64,000 nucleotides of DNA, taken from assembly GCF_003931795.1 (NCBI RefSeq), contig NZ_CP034234.1:1426001-1490000 (forward strand). Direction: 5' to 3'. Made by a program: the position numbers and the translations under genes. This DNA comes from Erysipelothrix piscisicarius (GTDB taxonomy: Bacteria; Bacillota_I; Bacilli_A; Erysipelotrichales; Erysipelotrichaceae). Positions within the stretch are counted from its first letter, which is position 1, and the number at the start of each line of letters is the position of its first letter. Shown here one piece after another: positions 19,567 through 28,837 of the stretch. The notes beneath the pieces are model-generated. The model was not told the DNA's origin. It made no database searches and saw only the letters and a list, made by a program, of their open reading frames with translations.

Positions 19567-20789
19567 ATGATGGGAAGACCCAAAGGTGGATTAAATAATA
19601 AATGGACTTATGAGGATCGTATTAAAGTCGTTACACGTCATATTGATGAACATATAAGTGCTGCGAAACTATCACAAGTCCTAAAGGAACGATTAATGGT
19701 TGGATTGATCGATTCATGCGCGATGGTAAGGAGGGTTTAAAAAACAAGAAAAAGACAGGAAATCATTTTTCTGCGCTTCATACGAGTAAATCATTAACTG
19801 AGATCGAACGACTTCAACTCGAAATTCTAAAACGAGATATTGAGATTGCACGATTAAAAAAAGGGTACCAGGTGAAAGGAGTTGGTGTAAACAAGGAGTT
19901 CGTTACTTTAAAAGACAAGAATTCCAAATAGCACATGACTTATCTTTTAAACATCCGATTACGTTCATTCTTAGATTTATGAATTTGAACCGATCTGGTT
20001 ATTACAAGTGGTTAAAGCATAAGAATGATCTCAATATTTATGAACAAAAAAGAGCGATTCTTAGCTTTGTGATTAAAGACTGGCATCGCCGTTTTCCAAG
20101 TTATGGTTATCATGATATCGCTGCAGTCATGAGAAAGCAAAGTGATTTAGGGATTGAATTTTCCGATAATTTAATCCACAAGTGTTGCAAGTTTTTAAAT
20201 ATTAAATCAAAAGTTAAACACTATTCCTATAAAAAACCTGGAACACAAAGTCGAATTTATCCTAATATTATAAAGAATCAATGGAGGCAACCAAACCTTT
20301 AGAAATTATTGTTTCAGATATGACACATATTCGAAACAAAGGGATTAATATGAATGGACTTTAATGGTTGATACCTTTAACAATGAAATTATCAGTTCTG
20401 CATTATCGCGTACAACTGGTGATCCTAAGCCTTACTACAAGTGTCTCGAGGATCTCCTTGCGCTACTTAAGGATAATAAAAAAACAGCTCCCACGATTCT
20501 TCACACAGATCAAGGAGCTGTCTACCACTCTAAAGCTTTCGCTAAAGCGCATGAAAATTATAACATAATTAGATCTATGTCGCGAGCTGGAACACCTACA
20601 GATAATCCAATTATCGAATCATTAAATGGATGGATTAAAGCAGAAATGGCGTGTGATTATCAATACTGGTCCGTAGATAACTTTGAAAATTTTATCGAAG
20701 AATATGTACATTATTTCAATTTTGAAAGACCTGCTTACTGTTTAAATTACAAAACCCCTATCCAATATAAAATGGATAAGGGTTTCTAG
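19567..20789 (+). pseudogene. IS3-family transposase OrfA/OrfB, several frameshifts
   Basis: OrfA (from ATG 19567, GGAGG upstream) is a helix-turn-helix plus leucine-zipper protein starting GRPKGGLNNKWTYEDRIK; OrfB is an rve integrase with SDMTHI (first D), HTDQGAVYHS (second D) and NPIIESLNGW (E), followed by YKTPIQYK. The reading is broken at TT 19693-94 (OrfA), GG 20283-84 and T 20349 (OrfB); each is repaired by one added base. The OrfA to OrfB overlap near 19870-19920 may be the normal programmed -1 shift. Whether the element is truly dead depends on whether those single-base gaps are real. Confidence 0.8.
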
Positions 20790-20800
20790 TCTTTTATTAA

Positions 20801-20825
20801 TGTCTACTTTTGTTTGACAACTCCA
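20801..20825 (+). repeat. Right terminal inverted repeat of the IS
   Basis: TGTCTACTTTTGTTTGACAA followed by CTCCA; complementary to the left repeat at 22 of 25 positions. Confidence 0.85.
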
Positions 20826-20925
20826 ATTATCAGCTTCTCTTTTTTTCTATTTATTTATAAGGGGAAAGATTATGTATGATTTTTGGTTATTCATAAGGGG
20901 ATATGAATAAAGGAGAAGAGGAATC

Positions 20926-20953
20926 ATACGTGTAAGAGTTTCTTCTTACACTT
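20926..20953. repeat. Stem-loop without T-tract downstream of xerC
   Basis: GTGTAAGA-(loop)-TCTTACAC at about 20929-20952, with further partial ATGTAAG copies at 20970-21000. It lies just past the xerC stop on the minus strand. No T-run follows on either strand, so its role is unclear. Confidence 0.4.
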
Positions 20954-21001
20954 GAATCATACACAAATAATATGTAAGAAATATACCAGAAGTATGTAAG
21001 A

Positions 21002-21892
21002 TTATGTGACTGGTATTTTTTCAATCGCATCGTCATAGACTTCTTTAATTTTTTGCATACTAACGTGCGTATAGATTTGCGTTGTACTCAGAGATTCATG
21101 ACCCAAAAGCGTTTGAACAACACGTAAACTCGCACCATTGTCCAATAAATGCGTCGCAAAGCTATGTCGCAACATATGTGGATGCAACTTCATCCGAAGT
21201 CCTGCGGTCTTACCTTGGTGCTCTAGAATGTGTTGTATTCCGCGTGACGTAAGTGGATTTCCTCTTTGATTTAAAAAAACAGCATGTGATCTTGAACTAT
21301 TGGCAATTTGAGGCCGATATACATTGAGATACGACCAAAGCTTAGGAACTAATGATTCATAGAAAAAAAGTTGACGTTCTTTATTTCCTTTACCAATTAC
21401 CCGTAACGATCGTTCTGTGAGATCTAAATCATGAATCTGTAAATCAACAGCTTCACTTACCCGCAAACCACATGCGTACATCAATTCAATCATCACCTGA
21501 TTTCGCACACCTAATACAGAATCATCACAACTTAGGAGTAGTGTTTCAATTTCATCGTACATGAGAAAATGGGGAAGATGTCTTCCTTGTCGTTTAATCT
21601 TAATTTGTTGAAACGGATTGTCTGCAAGTCCGTAATTGACCTGCAGAAATTTATAGAAAGATCGTAATGTCGATATTTTACGTGCAACACTTGCACTTGA
21701 CAGTTTTGAATCATAAAGCATATTTAAGTAATCGTATGCTGTCGAGCGCCCTACATCTTTTAATGGTATGTCTTCAATAAAATCAAGAAATTGCCGAATA
21801 TCACGTTCATATGCAAGATTTGTATGCTCGGATGACGTATTGGTTATCGCAATATGACGCATAAAATCGATTACAATATCTTCAGTCTTCAT
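21002..21892 (-). CDS. xerC: XerC-like tyrosine recombinase
   Basis: Site-specific recombinase for chromosome dimer resolution. The 296-residue protein has an N-terminal SAM-like DNA-binding domain and a catalytic domain with R in ACGLRVSEAVDL, K in GKGNKER, H-x-x-R in HPHMLRHSFATHLLDNGA, H in LLGHESLSTTQIYTH, and Y. The topA-trmFO-xerC (codV) order is standard in Bacillota. Its natural downstream terminator appears to be the one split by the IS at 19.5-20.8 kb. Confidence 0.92.
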   Translation of the reverse strand: MKTEDIVIDFMRHIAITNTSSEHTNLAYERDIRQFLDFIEDIPLKDVGRSTAYDYLNMLYDSKLSSASVARKISTLRSFYKFLQVNYGLADNPFQQIKIKRQGRHLPHFLMYDEIETLLLSCDDSVLGVRNQVMIELMYACGLRVSEAVDLQIHDLDLTERSLRVIGKGNKERQLFFYESLVPKLWSYLNVYRPQIANSSRSHAVFLNQRGNPLTSRGIQHILEHQGKTAGLRMKLHPHMLRHSFATHLLDNGASLRVVQTLLGHESLSTTQIYTHVSMQKIKEVYDDAIEKIPVT

Positions 21893-21950
21893 TCAATCAC
21901 CTCTTTTTTTATTATACGCTAATCTCAAGAAAAAAAGACACCGAAGTGTC

Positions 21951-23240
21951 TTAACCAAACTGTGAAACGAGCTTATCGATATGTGCAAGACTGCGAACCG
22001 ACATTGCTTCACGATCTTTTAAACGATTGCCTACAATTCCAAAGTTTGCATTCATCGGTTGGAATTGTGAGGGATTCGCATGTGAAACATAATAAGCCAT
22101 CGAACCCATGACTGTTTCTTGAGGTAAGTCAATCAACGGTTCTTGTTTAAGGAATTGAGCCATATTAAGTGCCGCTACAAGTCCACTGGCCGCCGATTCA
22201 ACATACCCTTCCACGCCACTCACTTGTCCCGCAAAGAAAAGCGTTGGTTGCGTTTTTGATTGATAGTGATGGTTGAGAAGTAATGGTGATTTAATGAAGG
22301 TATTACGGTGCATCACACCATAGCGAACAATTTCAGCATTTTCCAATCCTGGTATCATTTGAATAATCCGTTTTTGATCTCCCCATTTTAATCGCGTTTG
22401 GAATCCTACGAGATTATACAGTGATCCAGCAGCATTATCTTGACGTAATTGTACGACAGCATAAGGGCGCGTACCATCTGGTTTTTCCAAACCAACAGGT
22501 TTTAACGGACCAAATAGCATGGTTTTGATACCACGGCGAGCCATAACTTCAACGGGCATACACCCTTCAAAAACTTTGACATCTTCAAAATCACGCATTG
22601 GAGCTTCTTCCGCTTCTAAAATAGCACGATGGAATGCTTCAAATTGATCACGATCCATTGGACAGTTTATATAATCCTGACCATCACCCTTGTCATAACG
22701 TGATTTACGATAGGCAATATCAAAATTAATGCCATCCACAGAAACAATCGGTGCAATCGCATCATAAAAATACATCTCTGATTGTCCAAGATAATTCATT
22801 AAGTACTTTGAAAAATTATCAGATGTAAGGGGACCTGTCGCAACAATCGTTGGCAAATCATCCAGTTCCGTCATTTCACGATTTGAAATGATAATATTGT
22901 CCATTTTCGAAATTTTTTCTGATACCTTTTCACTAAAACCAACACGGTCAACGGCTAGCGCACTACCGGCTGGTAAACGATGTTCATCCGCTGATTTCAT
23001 AATAATACTATCAAAACGACGCATTTCTTCTTTTAGTAGTCCAACAGCGTTATTTAAATCATCCGAACGAAATGAATTTGAACATACGAGTTCCGCAAAA
23101 TGTTCTGTAACATGAGCTGGCGTCATTTTAACCGGACGCATCTCAACAAGTTCTACAATAAATCCACGTTTCGCAAGTTGATAAGCAGCTTCACTTCCTG
23201 CTAATCCTGCCCCTATAACTCTAACTTGAGGTTATTTCAT
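21951..23240 (-). pseudogene. trmFO: tRNA:m5U54 methyltransferase TrmFO with stop at codon 3
   Basis: Folate- and FAD-dependent methyltransferase of tRNA U54. Full frame 430 codons, matching the family. From ATG 23240 the sequence reads M-K[27 protein letters not shown], then [11 protein letters not shown] and [16 protein letters not shown]. The in-frame TAA at 23232-23234 breaks the gene at codon 3, and no alternative start follows before Met 23141, which would remove the FAD-binding loop. A single base change (for example CAA to TAA) would explain it. AAGGAT lies about 8 bases before ATG 23240. TrmFO is dispensable in model species, so a real null is possible. Confidence 0.88.
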
Positions 23241-23362
23241 AATTACCATCCTTATCTTAATTTATGCCAAAGAAAACTGACATACACTTCAAATTATACG
23301 CGATGCATCACCTTCAAACGTGTTTAATGCACCATAATTTTAAAAGCGATGTCAGCGTTTAT

Positions 23363-25417
23363 TTAATCTTTAATTTCTTCACCTAATGGTTCATGCTCCG
23401 TTGACGCTTCTTTCGGCTTTTTCGTCTTTGGTTTCTTAGCATTTTCATTGGGTTGAATGTATCGACATTTAGGGAATCCTGAACATCCTACAAAGAACGT
23501 TCCGTAACGGCTCTTACGTTTTACTAAAGGTTCACCACAATCCGGACACATTTCGCCCGTTTTTTCAGGCTCTGGACGTTTATCTTGATCCAGCGCACGA
23601 TTGTATCGACACTCTGGGAAGTTACCACATGCAATAAATTTACCAAAACGTCCAAATCGGTAAACAAGTTCACCGCCACAGTCGGGACAAACCTCTCCAA
23701 CTTTCTCAACTTCGATTTTTTCCATTTTTTCATCAGCTTCTTCAAGCAATGGATAAAATTTATCGACAAATCGTTGCAGTGCTTCAACATTGTTTTCTTC
23801 ACCTTCCGCAATACGATCAAGCTCATCTTCCATATTTGCGGTGTAATGAACGTTGATAATATCCGAAAAATGTTCTTGAAGTTTTTCGTTTGTTAGAATT
23901 CCTTGGTCAGTAGGTTTAAAGACTTTAGTTTTAGATGTTTCCGAAACTGCACCAAATGTTGCATATGCACGGTAAACGATCGTTTCCAAAATCATTGAAT
24001 AGGTACTTGGACGACCAATTCCCAATTCTTCCAATTCTTTGATCAAGCGCGCTTCTGTATAGCGTGCAGGTGGTTGTGTAAAGTGCTGGTTCTTTTCAAT
24101 TTTTTGTGCATTATAAGCTTTTGCTTCATCCAACTCACCCATGACCTTATCGGTTGTCTTTTCGTATTCATATACTCTTAAGTAACCGTCAAATGTCATA
24201 ATCGATCCACTACCATTAAAATCATAATCATTTTGACTGAAAACAACACTTACTGAATCGGAAATGGATGGTGCCATAAGCGATGCAAGTGTTCGGTAAT
24301 AAATAAAACGATATAATTTATATTCATCAGGGGTCAGGTAAGATTTCACAGCTTCGGGGCGACGCGAAATACTTGTTGGTCGGATTGCCTCGTGAGCATC
24401 CTGAGTATTTTCAGTTTTCTTACCTTGACGGTATTTACCTAAATATTCTTTACCATATTCTTCTACAATAAATGCCTTTGCGTCATCCACAAACACATTG
24501 CTAAGACGTGTAGAATCCGTACGCATATAGGTAATCAAACCTTCTGTATCTGCACCCATCTGAATTCCTTCATAAAGCTTTTGAGCGACACGCATGGTTT
24601 TCTTTGCAGGAAAACCGAGACGTGTCGATGCTTCTTGTTGAAGTGTCGATGTAATGAAAGGAAGTTTTGATTCTTTCTTACGTTTCTTCTTCTCAAGCTT
24701 TGTAATTTTAAAAGGTCCTTGTGATGCATCCAATACTGCTTGTGCTTCTGCTTCATTCGTAAGTTTTAGTTTCTTCCCTTTATAACGTTCTGCACTTGTC
24801 TCAATGATATTTCCCTCATTTTCAAAAAATGCGAGAACAGACCAGTATTCTTCTGGTGTAAATGCATCAATATCTTTTTCGCGATCTACAATTAGTTTTA
24901 ACGCAACTGATTGCACTCGACCTGCGCTTTTACTTTTAATTTTAGCTTGCAATAATTTTGAAAGTTTAAAACCAATAATTCGGTCAAGTATGCGTCGTGT
25001 TTCCTGTGATTTTACCAAATTCATATCAATATGACGTGGTGATTCAAATGCACTTAAAACAGCATCTTTTGTAATCTCGTTAAAAACAACACGATTATCT
25101 TGATCGAGATCAACGCCTAGTTCATTCGCAAGATGCCAAGAAATTGCCTCTCCCTCACGGTCGGGGTCAGTTGCAAGATAAACAGCATCCGCTTTCTTCG
25201 CTTTTGCTTTTAATTCTTTTACAACATCTTTCTTATCTTTACTTATTTTATAAGTTGCTTCAAAGTCATTATCAAAATCAACACCCAGACCGCCTTTACC
25301 GGTCGTCGCTAAATCTCGTATATGACCTTTTGAAGAAACAACCTCAAAATCCTCACCAAGATACTTCTCAATTGTTTTAGATTTTGAAGGTGACTCAACA
25401 ATTACTAAATTTTTCAT
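23363..25417 (-). CDS. topA: DNA topoisomerase I
   Basis: Type IA topoisomerase relaxing negative supercoils. The 684-residue protein has the N-terminal Toprim motif (LVIVESPSKSKTIEKYLG, and DPDREGEAISWH), the active-site region GLITYMRTDSTRLS with catalytic Tyr, and two C4 zinc ribbons at the end (CPDCGGELVYRFGRFGKF..., CPDCGEPLVKRKSRYGTFF...). ATG 25417 has AGGAG 8 bases upstream; TTG-type extensions to 25426 lack a better site. It precedes trmFO. Confidence 0.97.
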   Translation of the reverse strand: MKNLVIVESPSKSKTIEKYLGEDFEVVSSKGHIRDLATTGKGGLGVDFDNDFEATYKISKDKKDVVKELKAKAKKADAVYLATDPDREGEAISWHLANELGVDLDQDNRVVFNEITKDAVLSAFESPRHIDMNLVKSQETRRILDRIIGFKLSKLLQAKIKSKSAGRVQSVALKLIVDREKDIDAFTPEEYWSVLAFFENEGNIIETSAERYKGKKLKLTNEAEAQAVLDASQGPFKITKLEKKKRKKESKLPFITSTLQQEASTRLGFPAKKTMRVAQKLYEGIQMGADTEGLITYMRTDSTRLSNVFVDDAKAFIVEEYGKEYLGKYRQGKKTENTQDAHEAIRPTSISRRPEAVKSYLTPDEYKLYRFIYYRTLASLMAPSISDSVSVVFSQNDYDFNGSGSIMTFDGYLRVYEYEKTTDKVMGELDEAKAYNAQKIEKNQHFTQPPARYTEARLIKELEELGIGRPSTYSMILETIVYRAYATFGAVSETSKTKVFKPTDQGILTNEKLQEHFSDIINVHYTANMEDELDRIAEGEENNVEALQRFVDKFYPLLEEADEKMEKIEVEKVGEVCPDCGGELVYRFGRFGKFIACGNFPECRYNRALDQDKRPEPEKTGEMCPDCGEPLVKRKSRYGTFFVGCSGFPKCRYIQPNENAKKPKTKKPKEASTEHEPLGEEIKD

Positions 25418-25434
25418 AGCCAACACTCCTTAGT

Positions 25435-26163
25435 TTATATATTGGATAAATCTTCGAGGTTTGTCAACACCTCGGCTCCCTCCTGGATCAAAAGATTGCA
25501 TCCGACTCCTGAAATATCATCCAGATTATGAGGAAGACATACAACCCTTCGATTTAATTTCAATGCTTCATTAACCGTATGCATCGTCCCACTTCGCGCT
25601 AAAGCACTCATCACATAGATGCTTTGTGATAAAGCTGCAATCAAACGATTTCGAAATGGAAAATAATGCTTTTGTGGATGCACACCTATCGGATACTCCG
25701 AAATCACAAGATGCTTTTGTTTCATAACATCAAAAACTTCGCGATGCTTAAATGGATAACATATATCTAAACCACACCCTACCACAGCTATCGATTGAAA
25801 ATCAAGTGCACACCGATGCGCCATGATATCAATGCCGTAAGCCAGACCCGAAACAATGGTATAGTGTTCCCTTACATTACGAACAAATAATTCAGTCATT
25901 CTTAGAGCGTATTTACTTGGAGTTCTCGAACCCACTACTGCAATACAACGGGTATGGAGTAACGAGAGATTCCCTTCATAAAAAATAACGAAGGGTGGAT
26001 CGTCCAACTCATAAAAACACTTTGGATAATCTCGATCTCCATAACAAATATAGTTTCCTTGATATTCATATGAGGGAACCCTTTTTCCCTCATGAATGAA
26101 ACGACATATACTAGAATAATCCCCTCTTAAATGGATTGCAAGATTTTTTAAGTAATTTCTCAC
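25435..26163 (-). CDS. dprA: DprA/Smf DNA-processing protein, short form
   Basis: Loads RecA on incoming single strands during transformation. The frame is open upstream to 26355, but that overlaps rnhB; GTG 26163 (VRNYLKNLAIHL, GGTGA upstream) gives about 242 residues. Motifs: AVVGSRTPSKYA, VSGLAYGIDIMAH, AVVGCGLDICYP, FPFRNRLIAALS and the SGTMHTVNEAL loop of the Rossmann domain. The C-terminal DML1 domain of larger DprA proteins is not seen. Between rnhB and topA, as in many Bacillota. Confidence 0.85.
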   Translation of the reverse strand: MRNYLKNLAIHLRGDYSSICRFIHEGKRVPSYEYQGNYICYGDRDYPKCFYELDDPPFVIFYEGNLSLLHTRCIAVVGSRTPSKYALRMTELFVRNVREHYTIVSGLAYGIDIMAHRCALDFQSIAVVGCGLDICYPFKHREVFDVMKQKHLVISEYPIGVHPQKHYFPFRNRLIAALSQSIYVMSALARSGTMHTVNEALKLNRRVVCLPHNLDDISGVGCNLLIQEGAEVLTNLEDLSNI

Positions 26164-26203
26164 ATTATCACCATTATTAGTTAAGCAATAAAAAAAACAA
26201 GAC

Positions 26204-26818
26204 CTAAATATCAAACGATATTTGTGTCTCGTCTTTAAATCGAAAAGATTTTCGATGAATGGGACAACGACCAAACTTGAGAATTGCTTCTTTATGTTGT
26301 TTCGTCCCATATCCTTTGTGTTTCGCAAAACCATACTCTGGAAACTCAAGGTCATAAACTTTCATGAGCCCATCTCGAACCGTTTTAGCCAAAATACTTG
26401 CGGCAGCTATCGAAAGCGAACGTGCATCCCCTTTAACGATTGCTTCACACGGAACCGTGAGGTCATCTAAAGGCATGGCGTCGGTTAACACAATATCTGC
26501 TTTGCTCTCAAGAGCAATTTTTTTCATAGCATTTTGAGTTGCTCGATAAATATTATCACGGTCGATGACATCCACTGGAATAATCTCTGTAAATGTCCAT
26601 AATGCATTGGATTCAATAATGGAAACCAACGCATCGCGTTGTTTTTCACTTAATTGTTTAGAATCATTAATACGAGCGTCATAAAATCCTTTTGGGAAAA
26701 TAACACCCGAAACAACACAGGGACCAGCCATTGGACCTCTACCTGCTTCATCAATCCCAACAACAAGTTTTCCTTGCTCCCAGTAATTGATTTCAAATTC
26801 TTCTATAAGCGATCCCAT
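26204..26818 (-). CDS. rnhB: Ribonuclease HII
   Basis: Cleaves RNA in RNA-DNA hybrids, including single ribonucleotides. 204 residues with VGIDEAGRGPMAGP (D and E of the active site), INDSKQLSEKQRD, LTDAMPL, and KGDARSLSIAAASILAKTVRD; complete family signature. It overlaps the rbgA end by 16 bases. ATG 26818. Confidence 0.96.
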   Translation of the reverse strand: MGSLIEEFEINYWEQGKLVVGIDEAGRGPMAGPCVVSGVIFPKGFYDARINDSKQLSEKQRDALVSIIESNALWTFTEIIPVDVIDRDNIYRATQNAMKKIALESKADIVLTDAMPLDDLTVPCEAIVKGDARSLSIAAASILAKTVRDGLMKVYDLEFPEYGFAKHKGYGTKQHKEAILKFGRCPIHRKSFRFKDETQISFDI

Positions 26819-27636
26819 GTAATGCGTCCAATCCGACCGTTTTGAATATCACTCAAAAACGCGACTCGTGTTTTATCGTCGTTCACCGTTCCACCTTCAC
26901 CAAGAAGACCGCGATAACGTCCCACTTGGTCATAAAAATTATCAAAGGATTCAAGTTCATAACGACGCTTTAACTCTTCAGGTTTATACTGAATATAGTA
27001 ATCACGAGCATAATCTGTAACCAATGCCATTGGATATCCTGTATCTTTTACAGATCCAATCACAGCACAAATAATCCCCATTTCCTCCGATTCAAATTTA
27101 GGCCACAACACACCGGGTGTATCAACCAATTCAAGATCTTGGGTTACTTTAATAAGCTTTAACGATTGGGTAACACCCGGTCTATTTTCAACACCTGCAG
27201 CCTTTAGAGCTGAGATTTTATTAATAACACTGGATTTCCCAACATTTGGAACACCTACAATTAATGCACGTGCGGTTCGAGGACGAATTCCACGACGTTT
27301 ATCGCGTTCACGTTTCTCTTTTAAGACGATATCCGTCTTTTCAATAATCATTTTACGTACGGGATCGTTAATCACATCCACCAAAAGTACGACATTCCCT
27401 TCCGATTCAAGCTTTTCAACCCACATTTCACTCTGTTTTGGGTCCGCTAAATCTTTTTTTGTCAAAACAATAAGACGTTTCTTTTGTCCAATTGACCGTG
27501 ACAAAACAGGATTTCGAGTCGACATCGGTGCACGAGCGTCACGACATTCGATGACAAAATCAACGACTTTGATTTGTTCTTCAATCAAGCGAATCGCTTT
27601 TGCCATATGACCCGGAAACCAATGTACCTGTGACAT
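26803..27636 (-). CDS. rbgA: Ribosome biogenesis GTPase RbgA (YlqF)
   Basis: Circularly permuted GTPase needed for late 50S assembly. The 277-residue protein starts SQVHWFPGHMAKA and carries G4 (LTKKDLAD, about 58), then G1 (VGVPNVGKSSVINK, about 130) and G3 (DTPG in LVDTPGVLWPKF). ATG 27636 with GGAGCG upstream; a TTG 3 bases earlier is less likely. It is next to rnhB and follows lepB, matching B. subtilis sipS-rbgA-rnhB order. Confidence 0.95.
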   Translation of the reverse strand: MSQVHWFPGHMAKAIRLIEEQIKVVDFVIECRDARAPMSTRNPVLSRSIGQKKRLIVLTKKDLADPKQSEMWVEKLESEGNVVLLVDVINDPVRKMIIEKTDIVLKEKRERDKRRGIRPRTARALIVGVPNVGKSSVINKISALKAAGVENRPGVTQSLKLIKVTQDLELVDTPGVLWPKFESEEMGIICAVIGSVKDTGYPMALVTDYARDYYIQYKPEELKRRYELESFDNFYDQVGRYRGLLGEGGTVNDDKTRVAFLSDIQNGRIGRITWDRL

Positions 27637-27648
27637 CAAATCACGCTC

Positions 27649-28209
27649 CTATTTTCCTACTGTTCTTATTTTGTTAAATGGTATAAAGACAAAGACATCT
27701 TTACTTTTAATTGCTTCACGTTTAAAGGTTCCATAATCTCGAGAATCACTTGAACGAATACGGTTATCCCCTAGCATAAAATACTCACCTTCGGGCACCG
27801 TTATCGGACCAAAATCACGAGAAAACTCTTTCCCTGTCGACGTCATTTCACGTACGTAATCTGTATCCAAGAAAGGTTGCTCAACTTCTTTCCCATCGAT
27901 ATATAATTTTTCATCACGTATTTCCACAACTTCACCTGGCAAACCAATTACACGCTTCACAATATGTTTTTTCTGTGAATCAAGATAGAGCACAAGAACA
28001 TCAAAACGCTCTGGATCTTTCATTTTCATGCTTAAAATATTTGAAAAGCCTAATTCTTTATCGTTAAGACTCGGGTACATGGATAACCCTTCTACCCGAA
28101 CAGGACGCGCAATAAATTGCGTTACTAAAATAACCAAAACAAGACTGATTACCATACTTTTAATAAAGTCTTTAACCGCGATTAAAAACTTATCATCGCC
28201 TTTATTCAT
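27649..28209 (-). CDS. lepB: Type I signal peptidase
   Basis: Membrane serine protease that removes signal peptides from exported proteins. 186 residues, one N-terminal helix (about 18-36), catalytic Ser in GLSMYPSL (S43), catalytic Lys in IVKRVIGLPG (K85), and the box E motif GDNRIRSSDSRDYG. ATG 28209 with AGGGAGGG upstream. It is separated from rplS by a terminator hairpin. Confidence 0.95.
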   Translation of the reverse strand: MNKGDDKFLIAVKDFIKSMVISLVLVILVTQFIARPVRVEGLSMYPSLNDKELGFSNILSMKMKDPERFDVLVLYLDSQKKHIVKRVIGLPGEVVEIRDEKLYIDGKEVEQPFLDTDYVREMTSTGKEFSRDFGPITVPEGEYFMLGDNRIRSSDSRDYGTFKREAIKSKDVFVFIPFNKIRTVGK

Positions 28210-28227
28210 TTCATACCCTCCCTACAA

Positions 28228-28257
28228 TAAAGAAAAAGCCGTATAAATACGGCTAAT
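28228..28257 (-). terminator. Terminator between rplS and lepB
   Basis: Minus strand AGCCGTAT-TT-ATACGGCT followed by TTTTTCTTT (28229-28254). It should limit read-through from the abundant rplS transcript into lepB. Confidence 0.8.
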
Positions 28258-28258
28258 A

Positions 28259-28606
28259 CTAACGAATTTCTTTAATACGTGCTGATTTACCTGAACGGTC
28301 ACGTAAGTAGTATAGTTTTGAACGACGTACTTTACCTTTACGTAATACAGTTACGCTGTCAATAATAGGTGAGTTGATTGGGAATGTACGTTCCACACCA
28401 ATTCCTGATGACATTTTACGAACTGTAAATGATTCTGAAATACCTGTTCCTTGAGTTTTAATAACAACACCTTCAAATGCTTGAATACGTGTTTTTCCAC
28501 CTTCTTGGATTTTAACGTCTACGCGTACTGTACATCCAGGACGGAATTCAGGAATGTCGTTACGTAATTGTGACTTTGTAATTTCTTGTACTAATGCTAA
28601 TGACAT
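28259..28606 (-). CDS. rplS: Ribosomal protein L19
   Basis: 115 residues, complete L19 with [26 protein letters not shown] split over the N-terminal half, [13 protein letters not shown], and the C-terminal [17 protein letters not shown] 28606 with AAGGAG 8 bases upstream. Own promoter and a leader stem-loop lie upstream. Confidence 0.97.
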   Translation of the reverse strand: MSLALVQEITKSQLRNDIPEFRPGCTVRVDVKIQEGGKTRIQAFEGVVIKTQGTGISESFTVRKMSSGIGVERTFPINSPIIDSVTVLRKGKVRRSKLYYLRDRSGKSARIKEIR

Positions 28607-28641
28607 AGTAATTCTCCTTTTTCTGTCTATATATGTTAAAA

Positions 28642-28673
28642 CTGGTTCATAATGATTCCAACAGCGGAACCAG
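28642..28673 (-). ncRNA. Stem-loop in rplS 5' leader (L19 leader candidate)
   Basis: Minus-strand CTGGTTC...GAACCAG, read as a 7-bp stem with an 18-base loop, 36-67 bases before the rplS start and about 20 bases after its promoter. Bacillota rplS genes often have a structured autoregulatory leader; this matches in position but I could not align it to the known family. Confidence 0.45.
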
Positions 28674-28691
28674 AGTGCTTTAAGCCTATAT

Positions 28692-28720
28692 AATTTATCA
28701 TAAACAGCTTAAATAATCAA
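28692..28720 (-). promoter_or_regulatory. rplS promoter
   Basis: Minus strand TTGATT (28715-28720), 17-base spacer, TAAATT (28692-28697). Transcription would begin near 28685, giving an about 80-base leader. Confidence 0.6.
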
Positions 28721-28837
28721 GTAAAATTTTTCTAGGCTTTAAACATTGCTCTTATCGATATTTTGAAATCTCTGACATTGTCAATTTGAAATGAGATTAT
28801 CTTTGAGATTCTTTTAAATATAGTTTATAAGACGTTT

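Larger units (their letters stand above)
19471..20833 (+). mobile_element. IS3-type insertion sequence with 8-bp target duplication
   Basis: The element spans about 19479-20825 (1347 bp). Imperfect terminal repeats of 25 bases (TGGAGTAGTAAACTAAAAGT... at 19479-19503; complement at 20801-20825) match at 22 positions. Both sides are flanked by the direct repeat ATTATCAG (19471-19478 and 20826-20833). An 8-bp duplication is longer than usual for IS3 elements (3-5 bp). The flanks joined across the element form an A-rich/T-rich hairpin, so it lies inside a terminator loop. It carries OrfA/OrfB-like transposase reading frames. Confidence 0.85.

Noticed and set aside
26204-26355. Longer dprA start upstream of 26163
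   Set aside because: The extension lies within rnhB and lacks a ribosome site; GTG 26163 fits better.
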